A DNA stretch of 64,000 nucleotides. Source: Dyadobacter sp. CY345. GTDB lineage: Bacteria > Bacteroidota > Bacteroidia > Cytophagales > Spirosomataceae. The position numbers and the translations under genes are program-made. Positions 42,834-52,077 of the stretch are shown here, one piece after another; positions within the stretch are counted from its first letter, which is position 1; each line of letters starts with the position of its first letter. The DNA lies in the NCBI RefSeq assembly GCF_021502725.1, contig NZ_JAKFFS010000004.1:62001-126000 (forward strand), given 5' to 3'. The notes beneath the pieces are model-generated. The model made no database searches and had not been told where the DNA came from. It saw nothing but the letters and a program-made list of their open reading frames with translations.

Positions 42834-44750
42834 ATGTCTGCTTCATTACTAGTTCTGATTCCATTATTACCTTTTCTCGGCTTTCTGATCAATGGTATCG
42901 GATTCCGTACTATACCAAAAGGTGCCGTTGGAATAATCGGGTCATTAGCTGTTATCGGTAGTTTTGCTCTTTCTCTGAATGCATTTAACGCATTTGTAGC
43001 TGCGGGAAGCACCCCATTCGTTCTGCCTCTTTTTGACTGGATCACTGTTGGCGATCTTAACATCCCATTTTCTTTCCAGATCGATCAGCTTTCGTTATTG
43101 ATGTTGATGATCATTACCGGTGTAGGTTCGCTGATCCACATTTATTCAATTGGCTACATGAAACATGACGAAGGTTTCGGTAAGTTTTTTGCTTATCTGA
43201 ACCTCTTTCTTTTCTTCATGTTGCTGCTCGTTCTGGGTTCCAATTATGTGATTATGTTTATCGGTTGGGAAGGTGTAGGACTTTGTTCTTATCTACTGAT
43301 CGGGTTTTGGAATAAAAATACAAACTACAACAACGCTGCACGTAAGGCGTTCATCATGAACCGTGTAGGTGATTTGGGTTTCCTTTTAGGAATTTTTACA
43401 ATCATCGCTACTTTCGGTTCAGTAGAATATCTTGAAGTGTTTAGTAAAGCCACAGGTTTTCAGGTTGGTGATCCTGTAATCATTGCGATTACCTTGTTTC
43501 TATTTATTGGAGCCATGGGAAAATCAGCACAGATTCCGTTATATACCTGGTTACCAGATGCGATGGCGGGACCAACACCGGTTTCTGCACTTATTCACGC
43601 AGCAACGATGGTAACGGCCGGGATTTATATGGTGATCCGTTCCAACGTCCTCTATTCTCTTGCGCCTTCGACGCTTGAACTGGTTGGAGTTATTGGTGGT
43701 GCCACAGCGCTTTTCGCTGCGTCGATCGGACTTTTACAAAACGATATCAAAAAAGTACTGGCTTATTCTACCGTGAGTCAGCTAGGTTATATGTTCATGG
43801 GTTTAGGCGCGATGGCTTATTCTGCCTCGATGTTCCATGTAATTACCCACGCATTTTTCAAAGCATTATTATTCCTTGGAGCTGGTAGTGTGATCCACGC
43901 CATGTCCGACGAACAGGATATCCGTTCAATGGGCGGTTTGCGTAAAAAACTTCCTATCACATTCCTGACATTTTTAATCGCAACCATCGCAATTTCAGGG
44001 ATTCCGCCATTTGCAGGTTTCTTCTCAAAAGATGAGATTTTAGCGCATGTTTTTGAGCATAACAAATTACTTTGGGTAGTTGGTGTATTGGGTTCGTTGA
44101 TGACTTCCTTCTATATGTTCCGTCTGCTTTTCCTTACTTTCTTTGGGAAATTCCGCGGAACGCACGATCAGGAACATCATTTACATGAATCGCCTGCTTC
44201 GATGACAGTTCCTCTGGTAATCCTTGCCATTCTTTCTGCTTTGGGTGGATTTATCGGAGTGCCGGAAGCTTTGCATGGAACGCACAAACTCGCTGAATTT
44301 ATGAGTCCTTTGTATGAAGGTTCTCGTCAGGTTAATCCTGAAGCTTTCCTTCCAACAACTTTATCGCATTCAGAAGAATATATTCTGATGGCTGTTTCGG
44401 TTGGCGTTGCTTTAATTTCTCTGATTATTGCATACGTGATGTATGTTCAAAAGGAAAATGTGCCGGCTCCGGACTCGGAAGAAAAATCAGCGGTTCAGAA
44501 TTTGATTTACAACAAATATTACGTTGATGAACTTTACAATGCTGTTTTTGTAAAACCAATCAAATCACTATCCAACGTCCTTTACAGTTTCGGTGAATTT
44601 TTCATTGATCTTTTTGTGAATGGCACAGCAAGGCTTATTGCTTTTCTGGGAGGATTGTTACGAAAAACTCAAACGGGATCAACCGGGGATTATGTATTTG
44701 CCATGGTTCTTGGAATCGTAGTGATTCTGTTCTGGAAGCTGTTGTTATAG
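42834..44750 (+). CDS. nuoL: NADH-quinone oxidoreductase subunit L
   Basis: The distal antiporter-like subunit of complex I, 638 residues and about 16 transmembrane helices. GWEGVGLCSYLLIGFWNKN near residue 143 has the conserved channel Glu, followed by ARKAFIMNRVGDLGFLLGIF. TWLPDAMAGPTPVSALIHAATMVTAG near 243 is the signature of the Proton_antipo_M domain with the Lys/His of the second half-channel. The C-terminal long amphipathic helix (lateral piston) is present before the last membrane segment. nuoM starts 72 bases downstream. Confidence 0.97.
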   Translation: MSASLLVLIPLLPFLGFLINGIGFRTIPKGAVGIIGSLAVIGSFALSLNAFNAFVAAGSTPFVLPLFDWITVGDLNIPFSFQIDQLSLLMLMIITGVGSLIHIYSIGYMKHDEGFGKFFAYLNLFLFFMLLLVLGSNYVIMFIGWEGVGLCSYLLIGFWNKNTNYNNAARKAFIMNRVGDLGFLLGIFTIIATFGSVEYLEVFSKATGFQVGDPVIIAITLFLFIGAMGKSAQIPLYTWLPDAMAGPTPVSALIHAATMVTAGIYMVIRSNVLYSLAPSTLELVGVIGGATALFAASIGLLQNDIKKVLAYSTVSQLGYMFMGLGAMAYSASMFHVITHAFFKALLFLGAGSVIHAMSDEQDIRSMGGLRKKLPITFLTFLIATIAISGIPPFAGFFSKDEILAHVFEHNKLLWVVGVLGSLMTSFYMFRLLFLTFFGKFRGTHDQEHHLHESPASMTVPLVILAILSALGGFIGVPEALHGTHKLAEFMSPLYEGSRQVNPEAFLPTTLSHSEEYILMAVSVGVALISLIIAYVMYVQKENVPAPDSEEKSAVQNLIYNKYYVDELYNAVFVKPIKSLSNVLYSFGEFFIDLFVNGTARLIAFLGGLLRKTQTGSTGDYVFAMVLGIVVILFWKLLL

Positions 44751-44822
44751 GCATTTTGTTGAAACTGACATATTAAATATTTATACCGTTCACCATTTAT
44801 TGCTGACCGTTGACTTGAAAAT

Positions 44823-46271
44823 ATGCTTACTCTTCTTTTAATACTTTTGCCCATTGTGGCCGGCGTTATTACCCTCTTGGTTGGAGCTAATCTGGCGAAA
44901 CAGGTAGCCTTAGTCGGCGCTCTTGCGGAGTTAGGACTTGCTCTTTTTGTCTGGTCTCAATTTGATCCGGCGGCCGGGGTTCAGTTTGGTTTTAAATATC
45001 ATTGGCTTGCATCCGCAGGAATTTCGTTTGCCGGCGGATTAGACGGAATCAGTTTGGTGCTGGTATTATTAACAGCTTTTCTGACACCGCTGATTATCCT
45101 TTCGACTTTCAACCACACTTATAAAAACAGTGCTGCATTTTATTCGTTAATTCTGTTTATGTCAGCTGCGCTTGTGGGTGTTTTCACTGCCACAGACGCT
45201 TTCTTATTTTACCTTTTCTTCGAAGCAGCACTTATTCCGGTTTATTTCCTGGCCGCTGTCTGGGGTGGAGAAAATCGTTTGAAAGTAACGTTCAAGTTCT
45301 TCATTTATACCATGTTCGGTAGTTTGTTCATGCTTGTTGCATTGATTTATTTATACTACCAGACGCCAGGAACGCATACTTCTGAAATAACTGCTTTTTA
45401 TAACTTACAATTAACTGCCAAGGCACAAGGATTTATATTCTGGGCTTTCTTTGTAGCTTTTGCTATCAAAATGCCATTATTTCCTTTCCATACATGGCAG
45501 CCTGATACTTACACAGAAGCGCCAACACCGGCGACGATGTTACTTTCCGGTATTATGCTTAAAATGGGGGTATATGGTTTGATCCGTTTATTACTTCCTA
45601 TCGTTCCGCTTGGTTTACAGTCTTATGGAATGCTTGCCGTGATCTTATCGGTGATTGGAATTATCTACGGTTCGATCATCGCCATTCAGCAGCGTGATAT
45701 GAAACGCCTGATCGCTTATTCTTCTTTCGCTCACGTTGGATTGATGGCCGCTGGTGTTTTTGCCGCCTCAACAAATGGTTTGCAGGGCGCGATGATTCAA
45801 ATGCTGGCTCACGGTATCAACGTCGTTGGTTTATTCTTTGTAATTGATATTATCCTTTCCCGTACCAAAACGCGTAGTCTGGATCAGTTGGGTGGTATTA
45901 CGCAGGTTGCGCCTCAGTTGAGTGTATACTTTTTGATCATTCTTTTAGGAAGTGTCGCATTGCCTTTGACCAACGGATTTGTTGGAGAATTTCTATTGCT
46001 TTCCAGTGTTTTTGCATTCAACGGTTGGTTAGGTGCTATTGCAGGTCTGACGATCATTCTTGGATCAGTATATATGCTTCGTCTATTCCAAATGTCAATG
46101 TTCGGACCAAAATCCAAATGGGTTGAAGGTTTCCAGGATCTGACGTTTAGTGAAAAAGCAGTTTTATTGCCTTTGGTGATTATGGTGTTATGGATTGGAA
46201 TTTACCCAAATACATTTTTGAGCATTTCCGAACCAGCTGTAAATAATCTTTTGCAATTCGTAGGGAAATAG
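44823..46271 (+). CDS. nuoM: NADH-quinone oxidoreductase subunit M
   Basis: Antiporter-like subunit of the complex I membrane arm. The 482 residues give about 14 helices. YLFFEAALIPVYFLAAVWGGENR near residue 130 carries the conserved Glu; IKMPLFPFHTWQPDTYTEAPTPATMLLSG near 217 has the Lys and the signature segment, and RDMKRLIAYSSFAHVGLM near 295 has the second-channel region. Its length is that of standard NuoM. nuoN follows 90 bases later with no terminator between. Confidence 0.97.
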   Translation: MLTLLLILLPIVAGVITLLVGANLAKQVALVGALAELGLALFVWSQFDPAAGVQFGFKYHWLASAGISFAGGLDGISLVLVLLTAFLTPLIILSTFNHTYKNSAAFYSLILFMSAALVGVFTATDAFLFYLFFEAALIPVYFLAAVWGGENRLKVTFKFFIYTMFGSLFMLVALIYLYYQTPGTHTSEITAFYNLQLTAKAQGFIFWAFFVAFAIKMPLFPFHTWQPDTYTEAPTPATMLLSGIMLKMGVYGLIRLLLPIVPLGLQSYGMLAVILSVIGIIYGSIIAIQQRDMKRLIAYSSFAHVGLMAAGVFAASTNGLQGAMIQMLAHGINVVGLFFVIDIILSRTKTRSLDQLGGITQVAPQLSVYFLIILLGSVALPLTNGFVGEFLLLSSVFAFNGWLGAIAGLTIILGSVYMLRLFQMSMFGPKSKWVEGFQDLTFSEKAVLLPLVIMVLWIGIYPNTFLSISEPAVNNLLQFVGK

Positions 46272-46361
46272 TTTCTAAGGAAAAAGAATAATTAATATAG
46301 TCTGATAGCCGAAAGCCGACCGCCGAAAGCTACTATTAATGACAAACGATAATAAATAATT

Positions 46362-47759
46362 ATGTATCCCATTGTTTTGTTGTCAGTTCTTGGAATCGTA
46401 ACACTCTTCTTAGGGTTCTCGAAATCGAAGAATATCTTATTGCCAGCTGTCCTGCTTTTCCTTGCCATTGCTTTGGCGGGTAATTTCTTTGAGTGGAACA
46501 AAGGGCCGTTGTTATATTTTTACGATATGTTCCGGGTTGATAACCTGACACTGGCCTTCAACGGCATCATTCTGGCCTCTGCTTTTATGATCGTTGCGAT
46601 CTCCGGGGGTTTTCAGGATAACGCAGAAGCTGAACCGGCTGAGTATTATGCTTTAATGCTTTTCTCTCTGGTCGGTGCCATTATGATGGTGGGTTTTGAG
46701 CATTTGATCATGCTTTTCATCGGGGTTGAAATACTTTCTGTTGCCATGTACGTATTGACAGGTAGCAACAAACGTAATTTGCGTTCGAACGAAGCGGCAT
46801 TGAAATACTTTTTGATGGGAGCATTTGCAACCGGCATCATGCTTTTCGGTATGACATTACTATACGGAGCAACCGGCTCATTCGAATTAAATGATATTCA
46901 GGCCTTCGTTTCTACAACACAACAAGCCGCTCCTTCTTACATTTTATATGCAGGATTATTGTTGTTATTAATAGGAATGTTATTCAAAGTTTCTGCTGCT
47001 CCTTTCCACTTCTGGACACCGGATGTTTACGAAGGAGCACCGACAATCTTTACAACGTTCATGTCAACGATTGTAAAAACAGCCGGTTTTGCAGCACTTT
47101 ACAGATTATTATCACATTCATTTACCGGAGTATACGGTTTCTGGTGGCTTGTAATCGCAGTTATTGCTATTCTTACGTTATTGGTTGGAAATATCGGTGC
47201 AACAACACAGAATAGCTTCAAACGGATGATGGCGTATTCAGGGATTTCCCACGCGGGATATTTGCTGATTGCATTAACAGCCCTTTCGAAACCAACACAA
47301 AATGCAATCGTATTTTACTCACTGGCTTATTCACTTTCAACAATTGCAGCGTTTGGTATATTAATGTTGGTTTCTAAACAAAGAACTTTTGAAGGGCAGC
47401 CGGACGAGCGTTACGATGCCTTCAACGGATTGGCGAAAGAAAATCCTTTCCTTGCTTTTGTATTAACTGTTGCGATGTTGTCTCTGGCAGGTATTCCATT
47501 AACAGCAGGTTTCTGGGGGAAATTCATGGTATTCAGCAGTGCTGCGGAACGCGGGATTATCTGGGTGCCGGCAATTGCAGTTCTGATGTCAACTGTTGGT
47601 ATTTATTACTACTTCCGTGTAATTATTGCATCATACCTGAAAGAAGGTGATATCGCGGAAATTCGCGTTGCGCCGTTTTATAAAATTGTTTTAATTCTTG
47701 CTACGGTGCTAACCATCGTATTTGGTTTGGCTCCTGGATTGTTAGAAGGGATTTTTTAA
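46362..47759 (+). CDS. nuoN: NADH-quinone oxidoreductase subunit N
   Basis: The third antiporter-like subunit, 465 residues and about 14 helices. FIGVEILSVAMYVLTGSNKRNLRSNEAALKYFLMGAF near residue 115 contains the conserved Glu, KVSAAPFHFWTPDVYEGAPT near 207 the channel Lys, and NSFKRMMAYSGISHAGYLLIAL near 285 the second half. It is last in the nuoKLMN run and is followed by a terminator (47781-47812). The neighbours show a full distal membrane arm; the hydrophilic subunits and nuoA, H and J must be elsewhere. Confidence 0.97.
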   Translation: MYPIVLLSVLGIVTLFLGFSKSKNILLPAVLLFLAIALAGNFFEWNKGPLLYFYDMFRVDNLTLAFNGIILASAFMIVAISGGFQDNAEAEPAEYYALMLFSLVGAIMMVGFEHLIMLFIGVEILSVAMYVLTGSNKRNLRSNEAALKYFLMGAFATGIMLFGMTLLYGATGSFELNDIQAFVSTTQQAAPSYILYAGLLLLLIGMLFKVSAAPFHFWTPDVYEGAPTIFTTFMSTIVKTAGFAALYRLLSHSFTGVYGFWWLVIAVIAILTLLVGNIGATTQNSFKRMMAYSGISHAGYLLIALTALSKPTQNAIVFYSLAYSLSTIAAFGILMLVSKQRTFEGQPDERYDAFNGLAKENPFLAFVLTVAMLSLAGIPLTAGFWGKFMVFSSAAERGIIWVPAIAVLMSTVGIYYYFRVIIASYLKEGDIAEIRVAPFYKIVLILATVLTIVFGLAPGLLEGIF

Positions 47760-47780
47760 AAGATAGATAGCCAAAGGTTT

Positions 47781-47812
47781 AAAGAGCTGCGCTTCGGTGT
47801 GGCTCTTTTTTT
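47781..47812 (+). terminator. Terminator of nuoKLMN
   Basis: AAAGAGCTGCGC, loop TTCG, GTGTGGCTCTTT forms a continuous stem using some G-T pairs, followed by a T run. Confidence 0.85.
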
Positions 47813-47910
47813 GTTACTTTTTACCCAAATTCCCGTAAGGATATAACAACTCCCCCAACGTCTCTGAAAATCTTCACTAGTCTATAATTACACGTTTAAT
47901 TATTGTTGCT

Positions 47911-49122
47911 ATGACAGATTTCTCTTCGAATGAAATACCTCAATTTAATGAAGATTTTAGGAAATCCCGTTATCATCAAAACCTTCTGAATTTTAAACTG
48001 GAAGATCTTTTGGATCGGGAAGCTATCAACCTTGATAACAAGAATATCAGTGAATTTATTAAGAATAAAAGAATCCTGATCACAGGCGCGGCCGGATCAA
48101 TCGGGAGAAATCTTGTGAAACAGATTATTTTATTCAAACCAAAAAGACTCATTTTAATTGATAAATCGGAATCTGCTATTTATGAACTGGATGAAGAGAT
48201 TAGGGAAATGCGGATTTCTGGAATAGAAATAGTTTCATTCATAGGCGATGTTTCAGATGACAAGCGGATGAAGCCTTTGTTTCAAAAAAATCAACCTCAG
48301 ATTATTTTTCACGCAGCGGCTAACAAACACGTACCTCTTCTCGAAAGAAATGCGTACGAAGCAATCAAAACAAATATTTTTGGAACAAAGGTGCTAGCGG
48401 ATCTTTCTGTTGAATTTTGGGTAGAAAAATTTATTTTGATATCCACAGATAAAGCTGTAAATCCGTCGAATGTGATGGGCGTGACAAAAAGATTTGCAGA
48501 AATAATTTTGCAAAATCTCAATAAAACCAATAACTCCACACAATTCATCGTAACGAGATTTGGTAATGTCTTGGGTACAAAAGGCTCTGTTATTCCTGCT
48601 TTTAAAAAACAAATTGACAAAGGCGGCCCGGTGGAAATTACGCATGCCGACGTAAAACGTTATTTCATTACGATGAATGAGGCATGTCAGTTAGTGCTTG
48701 AAGCAGGTGCGACCGGTCATGCCAATGAGATATTCACTTTGGATATGGGAGAGCTGGTGTTACTGAAAGCACTGGCGGAGAAAATGATTCGTTTAACCGG
48801 TCTTCAGCCAAATGATGATATTGAAATTATCTATATCGGTCTGCGGCCAGGGGAAAAGCTTGTGGAGGAGAGGTCGGGAATTGATGAAGAAGATACACCG
48901 GCGCATCATCCGAAACTAAGGATTTCCCGGTTAGCGGTAGTGGATGGATTTGAAGTTGGACATGTGTTGACGCAACTTGAAAAGGCGCTTGATACCGGCG
49001 AGGATAATGAAATGATACAGATCCTGAAAGATACAATCCCTGAATATATCAGCCATAATTCAGAATTCGAAAAGCTCGATATCCTACGGGCTGTAAAAGC
49101 TGAAAAGAATATTACGGAATAA
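47911..49122 (+). CDS. CapD/FlaA1-like UDP-sugar 4,6-dehydratase (SDR)
   Basis: A 403-residue cytoplasmic short-chain dehydrogenase of the nucleotide-sugar type. ILITGAAGSIGRNLVKQI near residue 55 is the NAD(P) site. FHAAANKHVPLLERN near 133, and STDKAVNPSNVMGVTKRFAEII near 170, with the Met-x3-Lys in place of Tyr-x3-Lys, are hallmarks of the FlaA1/PseB/CapD group. PGEKLVEE near 314 supports it. About 50 N-terminal residues before the fold show no membrane helix, so unlike CapD it is not membrane-bound. It probably makes a 4-keto-6-deoxy sugar nucleotide for a surface glycan. Its stop overlaps the end of the convergent hydrolase gene by 11 bases. Confidence 0.88.
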   Translation: MTDFSSNEIPQFNEDFRKSRYHQNLLNFKLEDLLDREAINLDNKNISEFIKNKRILITGAAGSIGRNLVKQIILFKPKRLILIDKSESAIYELDEEIREMRISGIEIVSFIGDVSDDKRMKPLFQKNQPQIIFHAAANKHVPLLERNAYEAIKTNIFGTKVLADLSVEFWVEKFILISTDKAVNPSNVMGVTKRFAEIILQNLNKTNNSTQFIVTRFGNVLGTKGSVIPAFKKQIDKGGPVEITHADVKRYFITMNEACQLVLEAGATGHANEIFTLDMGELVLLKALAEKMIRLTGLQPNDDIEIIYIGLRPGEKLVEERSGIDEEDTPAHHPKLRISRLAVVDGFEVGHVLTQLEKALDTGEDNEMIQILKDTIPEYISHNSEFEKLDILRAVKAEKNITE

Positions 49123-50014
49123 ATTGATTCGTTTTCATCCAGTTGATACAACGCGTAAACCATTCATCAAAAGGCGGCGTTTTCAAAAATCCATGTTCTC
49201 CTTTGGAATAAATATGCAGATCCGATGGGTTCTTGAATTTATTTAAAGCCTCATAAAAAATGAGACTGTTTGATACAGGAACCACCGTATCATCTCCGGC
49301 ATGTATAATAAATGCAGGTGGCGTTGATTGATTCACTTGCAATTCATTGGAAAAATATTTTATCTGCTCTTCAGTCGGTGTCGATCCTAATAAATTGCTG
49401 CGTGAACCTTTGTGCGTCGGAGCTTCCAGAAAACTGATTACCGGATAAACCAGAACCATAAAATCAGGCTTGACGCTGGTATTTTCTTTATTTTCGATAA
49501 CAGATTTATCAAAATGAGTTCCCGCAGTGGAAGCTAAATGTCCGCCAGCTGAAAAACCCATAATCCCGATTTTACCCGCATCAACATTCCATTCCTTCGC
49601 TCTTTCCCGAACTAATTTAATCGCCTGCTGCGCATCCTGCAAAGGTGCAATTGACTTATCCTCTGAAAATTTGTCGCTAGGAAGTCGGTACTTTAAAACA
49701 AACGCCGTTATGCCAACCTTATTAAAAGCTTTTGCTACTTCATAACCTTCTCTTTCAATTACCAAAACGCCGTAACCGCCACCGGGGCAAATAATCACAG
49801 ATGTGCCATTTGCAGTTCCTTTTTCCGGAAGAAAAATAGATAGGGTAGGTATTGAAACGTTTCTGACAATACCTTTTTCAGTTGTCTCTTCATCCGTAGC
49901 TGATTTCGCATTAGGGATTTTTCCTGAATAAAGAGGGATAACCTTTTGTGCAAAGGTTATGGTTACTGAACATAAAAAGGATACGAATAAAAAAGTAAAG
50001 CCGGAGCGGTTCAT
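49112..50014 (-). CDS. Secreted alpha/beta hydrolase (acetyl-esterase-like)
   Basis: A 300-residue esterase with a signal peptide (residues 1-22, ending ..TFAQK). IICPGGGYGVL near residue 74 is the oxyanion-hole HGGG-like motif, GFSAGGHLAST near 155 the nucleophile elbow (GxSxGG), DDTVVP near 239 the acid region, and KGEHGF near 271 the His. This arrangement is that of BD-FAE/AXE-type esterases that remove acetyl or feruloyl groups from plant polysaccharides or glycans. The substrate is inferred only. It overlaps the convergent sugar-nucleotide gene by 11 bases at the 3' ends. Confidence 0.88.
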   Translation of the reverse strand: MNRSGFTFLFVSFLCSVTITFAQKVIPLYSGKIPNAKSATDEETTEKGIVRNVSIPTLSIFLPEKGTANGTSVIICPGGGYGVLVIEREGYEVAKAFNKVGITAFVLKYRLPSDKFSEDKSIAPLQDAQQAIKLVRERAKEWNVDAGKIGIMGFSAGGHLASTAGTHFDKSVIENKENTSVKPDFMVLVYPVISFLEAPTHKGSRSNLLGSTPTEEQIKYFSNELQVNQSTPPAFIIHAGDDTVVPVSNSLIFYEALNKFKNPSDLHIYSKGEHGFLKTPPFDEWFTRCINWMKTNQFIP

Positions 50015-50439
50015 AAATAATATCAGTTCTTAGTTTAAAAACCAAAGAGGACATCTTTGAAAATTATAACACGACCAAAAAGTGGCAGCATTCTTTTGTT
50101 TTCTTCGTTTTAAGATAGCCGTAACCAACCTAAGACAATTTATACCTGGATTTACCCATATAAAATACGATCCATTCGATAAGATTACGGTTCGCCGGAA
50201 CTAATATCCCAAATTGCACCTTTCTATGTAAAATGTATTGATATTGATATATTAATATAATATTTACAAGAAAATAAAATGATATTAATTGTCTGATAGC
50301 TTCGGACAATCTAAAAAAAAGAACTAGTTTTGTATACTATCGGAAAGGTAATTTCATTATCCCACTATATTTTTAGTCGAAATAATTGAACTTTTTCGCT
50401 TTTAAAGAAATTCTGAATAAAATAACCCCCGGTAACAGA
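50015..50439. other. Intergenic region between two hydrolase genes
   Basis: An AT-rich stretch of about 425 bases separating divergent genes. It contains a 23-base inverted repeat (50288-50310) overlapping a promoter-like site whose -7 box TAGTTTTG lies at 50325-50332. No coding frame or RNA gene is recognisable. Confidence 0.5.
50288..50332 (+). promoter_or_regulatory. Promoter with an overlapping inverted repeat
   Basis: TAGTTTTG at 50325-50332 is a perfect -7 box; the -33 site is TTC (50301-50303) at a 21-base spacing. The inverted repeat ATTGTC...GACAAT (50288-50310) covers the -33 site, as a repressor or activator operator would. It drives the alpha/beta hydrolase gene or operon downstream. 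The regulator is unknown. Confidence 0.5.
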
Positions 50440-51213
50440 ATGAAATACGAGGTACATGCTGAAGGCAAGTTTCAATTCATCGACGAAGGAAAGGGCGAAA
50501 CGTTACTGCTATTGCATGGGCTTTTCGGTGCTTTGAGTAACTGGGATGGAATAATTGAGTGCTTTTCCGACCGCTACCGCGTACTTATTCCCCTGTTGCC
50601 GATCTATGAGCTTCCTCCGCGTGAAGCTGGTCTGGACGCTTTACTGGACTTTCTCGAAGCTTTTGTTGTGTTCAAAAATCTGACCAATATGACAGTTTTG
50701 GGGAATTCTCTGGGAGGACATATTGGTTTGCTTTATACTTTAAAGAATCAGGAAAATGTTCAGCGTCTGGTTTTAACCGGAAGTTCAGGGCTTTTTGAAA
50801 ATTCTATGGGTGGTTCCTTCCCGAAACGAGGAAGTTATGAATATATCAGGGAACGTGTGGCATACACTTTTTATGATCCGGAAGTTGCGACGAAAGATTT
50901 GATCGACGAAGTTTTTGAAACAACTTCAAGCATCCCAAAGTGCATGAGTATCGTAGGTATTGCAAAGTCGGCGCAACGTCATAATCTCGCAAAGGATTTA
51001 TATAAAATCAAGGTTCCGACGTTATTAGTATGGGGACTGAATGATACGATTACACCGCCTCACGTAGGTTACGAATTTAATCGCCTTATTGCAGGGTCAG
51101 AATTGCATTTTATAGATAAATGTTGTCATGCTCCGATGATGGAACATCCCGACAAATTTAATGTCATAGTAGAACGCTTTTTAGAAAAACATGTGTCAGT
51201 TCCGGTGGAATAG
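50440..51213 (+). CDS. Alpha/beta hydrolase fold protein, cytoplasmic
   Basis: A 257-residue alpha/beta hydrolase when started at the ATG at 50440; a TTG at 50386 would add 18 residues. LLLLHGLFGALSNWDGI near residue 24 is the oxyanion region, VLGNSLGGHIGLLYTL near 87 has the GNSLGG nucleophile elbow with Ser, and GLNDTITPPHVG near 210 and DKCCHAPMMEHPD near 231 hold the acid and His. It resembles MhpC/BphD-type C-C or ester hydrolases, but substrate is not certain. No signal peptide. A terminator follows before the CBS gene. Confidence 0.85.
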   Translation: MKYEVHAEGKFQFIDEGKGETLLLLHGLFGALSNWDGIIECFSDRYRVLIPLLPIYELPPREAGLDALLDFLEAFVVFKNLTNMTVLGNSLGGHIGLLYTLKNQENVQRLVLTGSSGLFENSMGGSFPKRGSYEYIRERVAYTFYDPEVATKDLIDEVFETTSSIPKCMSIVGIAKSAQRHNLAKDLYKIKVPTLLVWGLNDTITPPHVGYEFNRLIAGSELHFIDKCCHAPMMEHPDKFNVIVERFLEKHVSVPVE

Positions 51214-51222
51214 TCATTTTTC

Positions 51223-51248
51223 GAAGAGCCTTTAACGGCTCTTTTTTG
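51223..51248 (+). terminator. Terminator after the alpha/beta hydrolase gene
   Basis: AAGAGCC, loop TTTAAC, GGCTCTT followed by T. The stem is short but clean, in the 114-base gap before the CBS gene. Confidence 0.75.
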
Positions 51249-51276
51249 TTTTATAAATATTCTTTTTACAAGAAAG

Positions 51277-51307
51277 TTGACAGGTAATTAGTTTTTTCAT
51301 AGATTAG
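51277..51307 (+). promoter_or_regulatory. Promoter of the CBS-domain gene
   Basis: TTG (51277-51279), a 20-base spacer and TAGATTAG (51300-51307), one mismatch to TAnnTTTG. The ATG at 51328 gives a leader of about 15 bases. Confidence 0.55.
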
Positions 51308-51327
51308 ACAAAAACACCTTTTCAGTT

Positions 51328-51999
51328 ATGCTAGCTGCAACGTTAATTAATCCCATGATTCCGATACTGAAACTTACCGATACGGTAGGTACAGCTATGG
51401 ACTGGATGGATGAATTTCGGATCGGGCAGCTTGTCGTGGCCGATGACGGAATTTATAAGGGAATTGTTTCGGAAGATATTCTTTTTGATATAGCCGATTC
51501 TACGCAGCCCATTTCCAGAATTATTATTCAGCATCAAGATGTTTTCGCTTCCGAAGATAATCATCCTTATGAGCTGTTAAGGCTTGTCAATGAATTCGGG
51601 CTGGATATTATTCCAGTGGTTCATGAAGGAAAGGCAATGTCCGGAAGCATTTTAGTTAAGGATCTGGTGGAACGCTTTGTAAGTGAACTCGGTATCCAGG
51701 AAAAAGGCGCAGTGATTGTGCTGAAAATTGCAGAGCGTGATTATTCTCTTTCTGAGATCAGCCGCCTGATTGAATCGAATGGTACGAAGGTGCTCAGCAG
51801 TTATTATTCTTCCAGCGAATCTTTGCATCCGGCCGATCATTCTCTTCTTACTTTGAAGCTGAATCGTACAAATATAACGCCGGTAATTGCGACGCTGGAA
51901 CGCTTTGGTTACGATATTGAAGAAGCGCATGCCAACGATCCGATCGAAAGTGTCGATCAGGAGCGCCTTGATATGTTACTTCGTTATTTAGCCACCTAA
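51328..51999 (+). CDS. CBS-domain protein with C-terminal ACT-like region
   Basis: A 223-residue cytoplasmic protein. Two CBS motifs fill the first 120 residues (TVGTAMDWMDEFRIGQLVVADDG, then DVFASEDNHPYELLRLVNEFGLDIIPVV), which usually bind adenine nucleotides. The last 80 residues (GAVIVLKIAERDYSLSEISRLIESNGTKVLSSYYSS) have the shape of an ACT-like domain. It precedes nadK by 78 bases, as in many Bacteroidota, so an adenylate or NAD-linked sensing role is likely but not shown. Confidence 0.82.
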   Translation: MLAATLINPMIPILKLTDTVGTAMDWMDEFRIGQLVVADDGIYKGIVSEDILFDIADSTQPISRIIIQHQDVFASEDNHPYELLRLVNEFGLDIIPVVHEGKAMSGSILVKDLVERFVSELGIQEKGAVIVLKIAERDYSLSEISRLIESNGTKVLSSYYSSSESLHPADHSLLTLKLNRTNITPVIATLERFGYDIEEAHANDPIESVDQERLDMLLRYLAT

Positions 52000-52077
52000 T
52001 TTCCCGGAATAGTACATTGCCAATCGGCATTTTGTCCCGTATCTTTCGGGCATAAAGGATCACATACTTTTTCTTTC

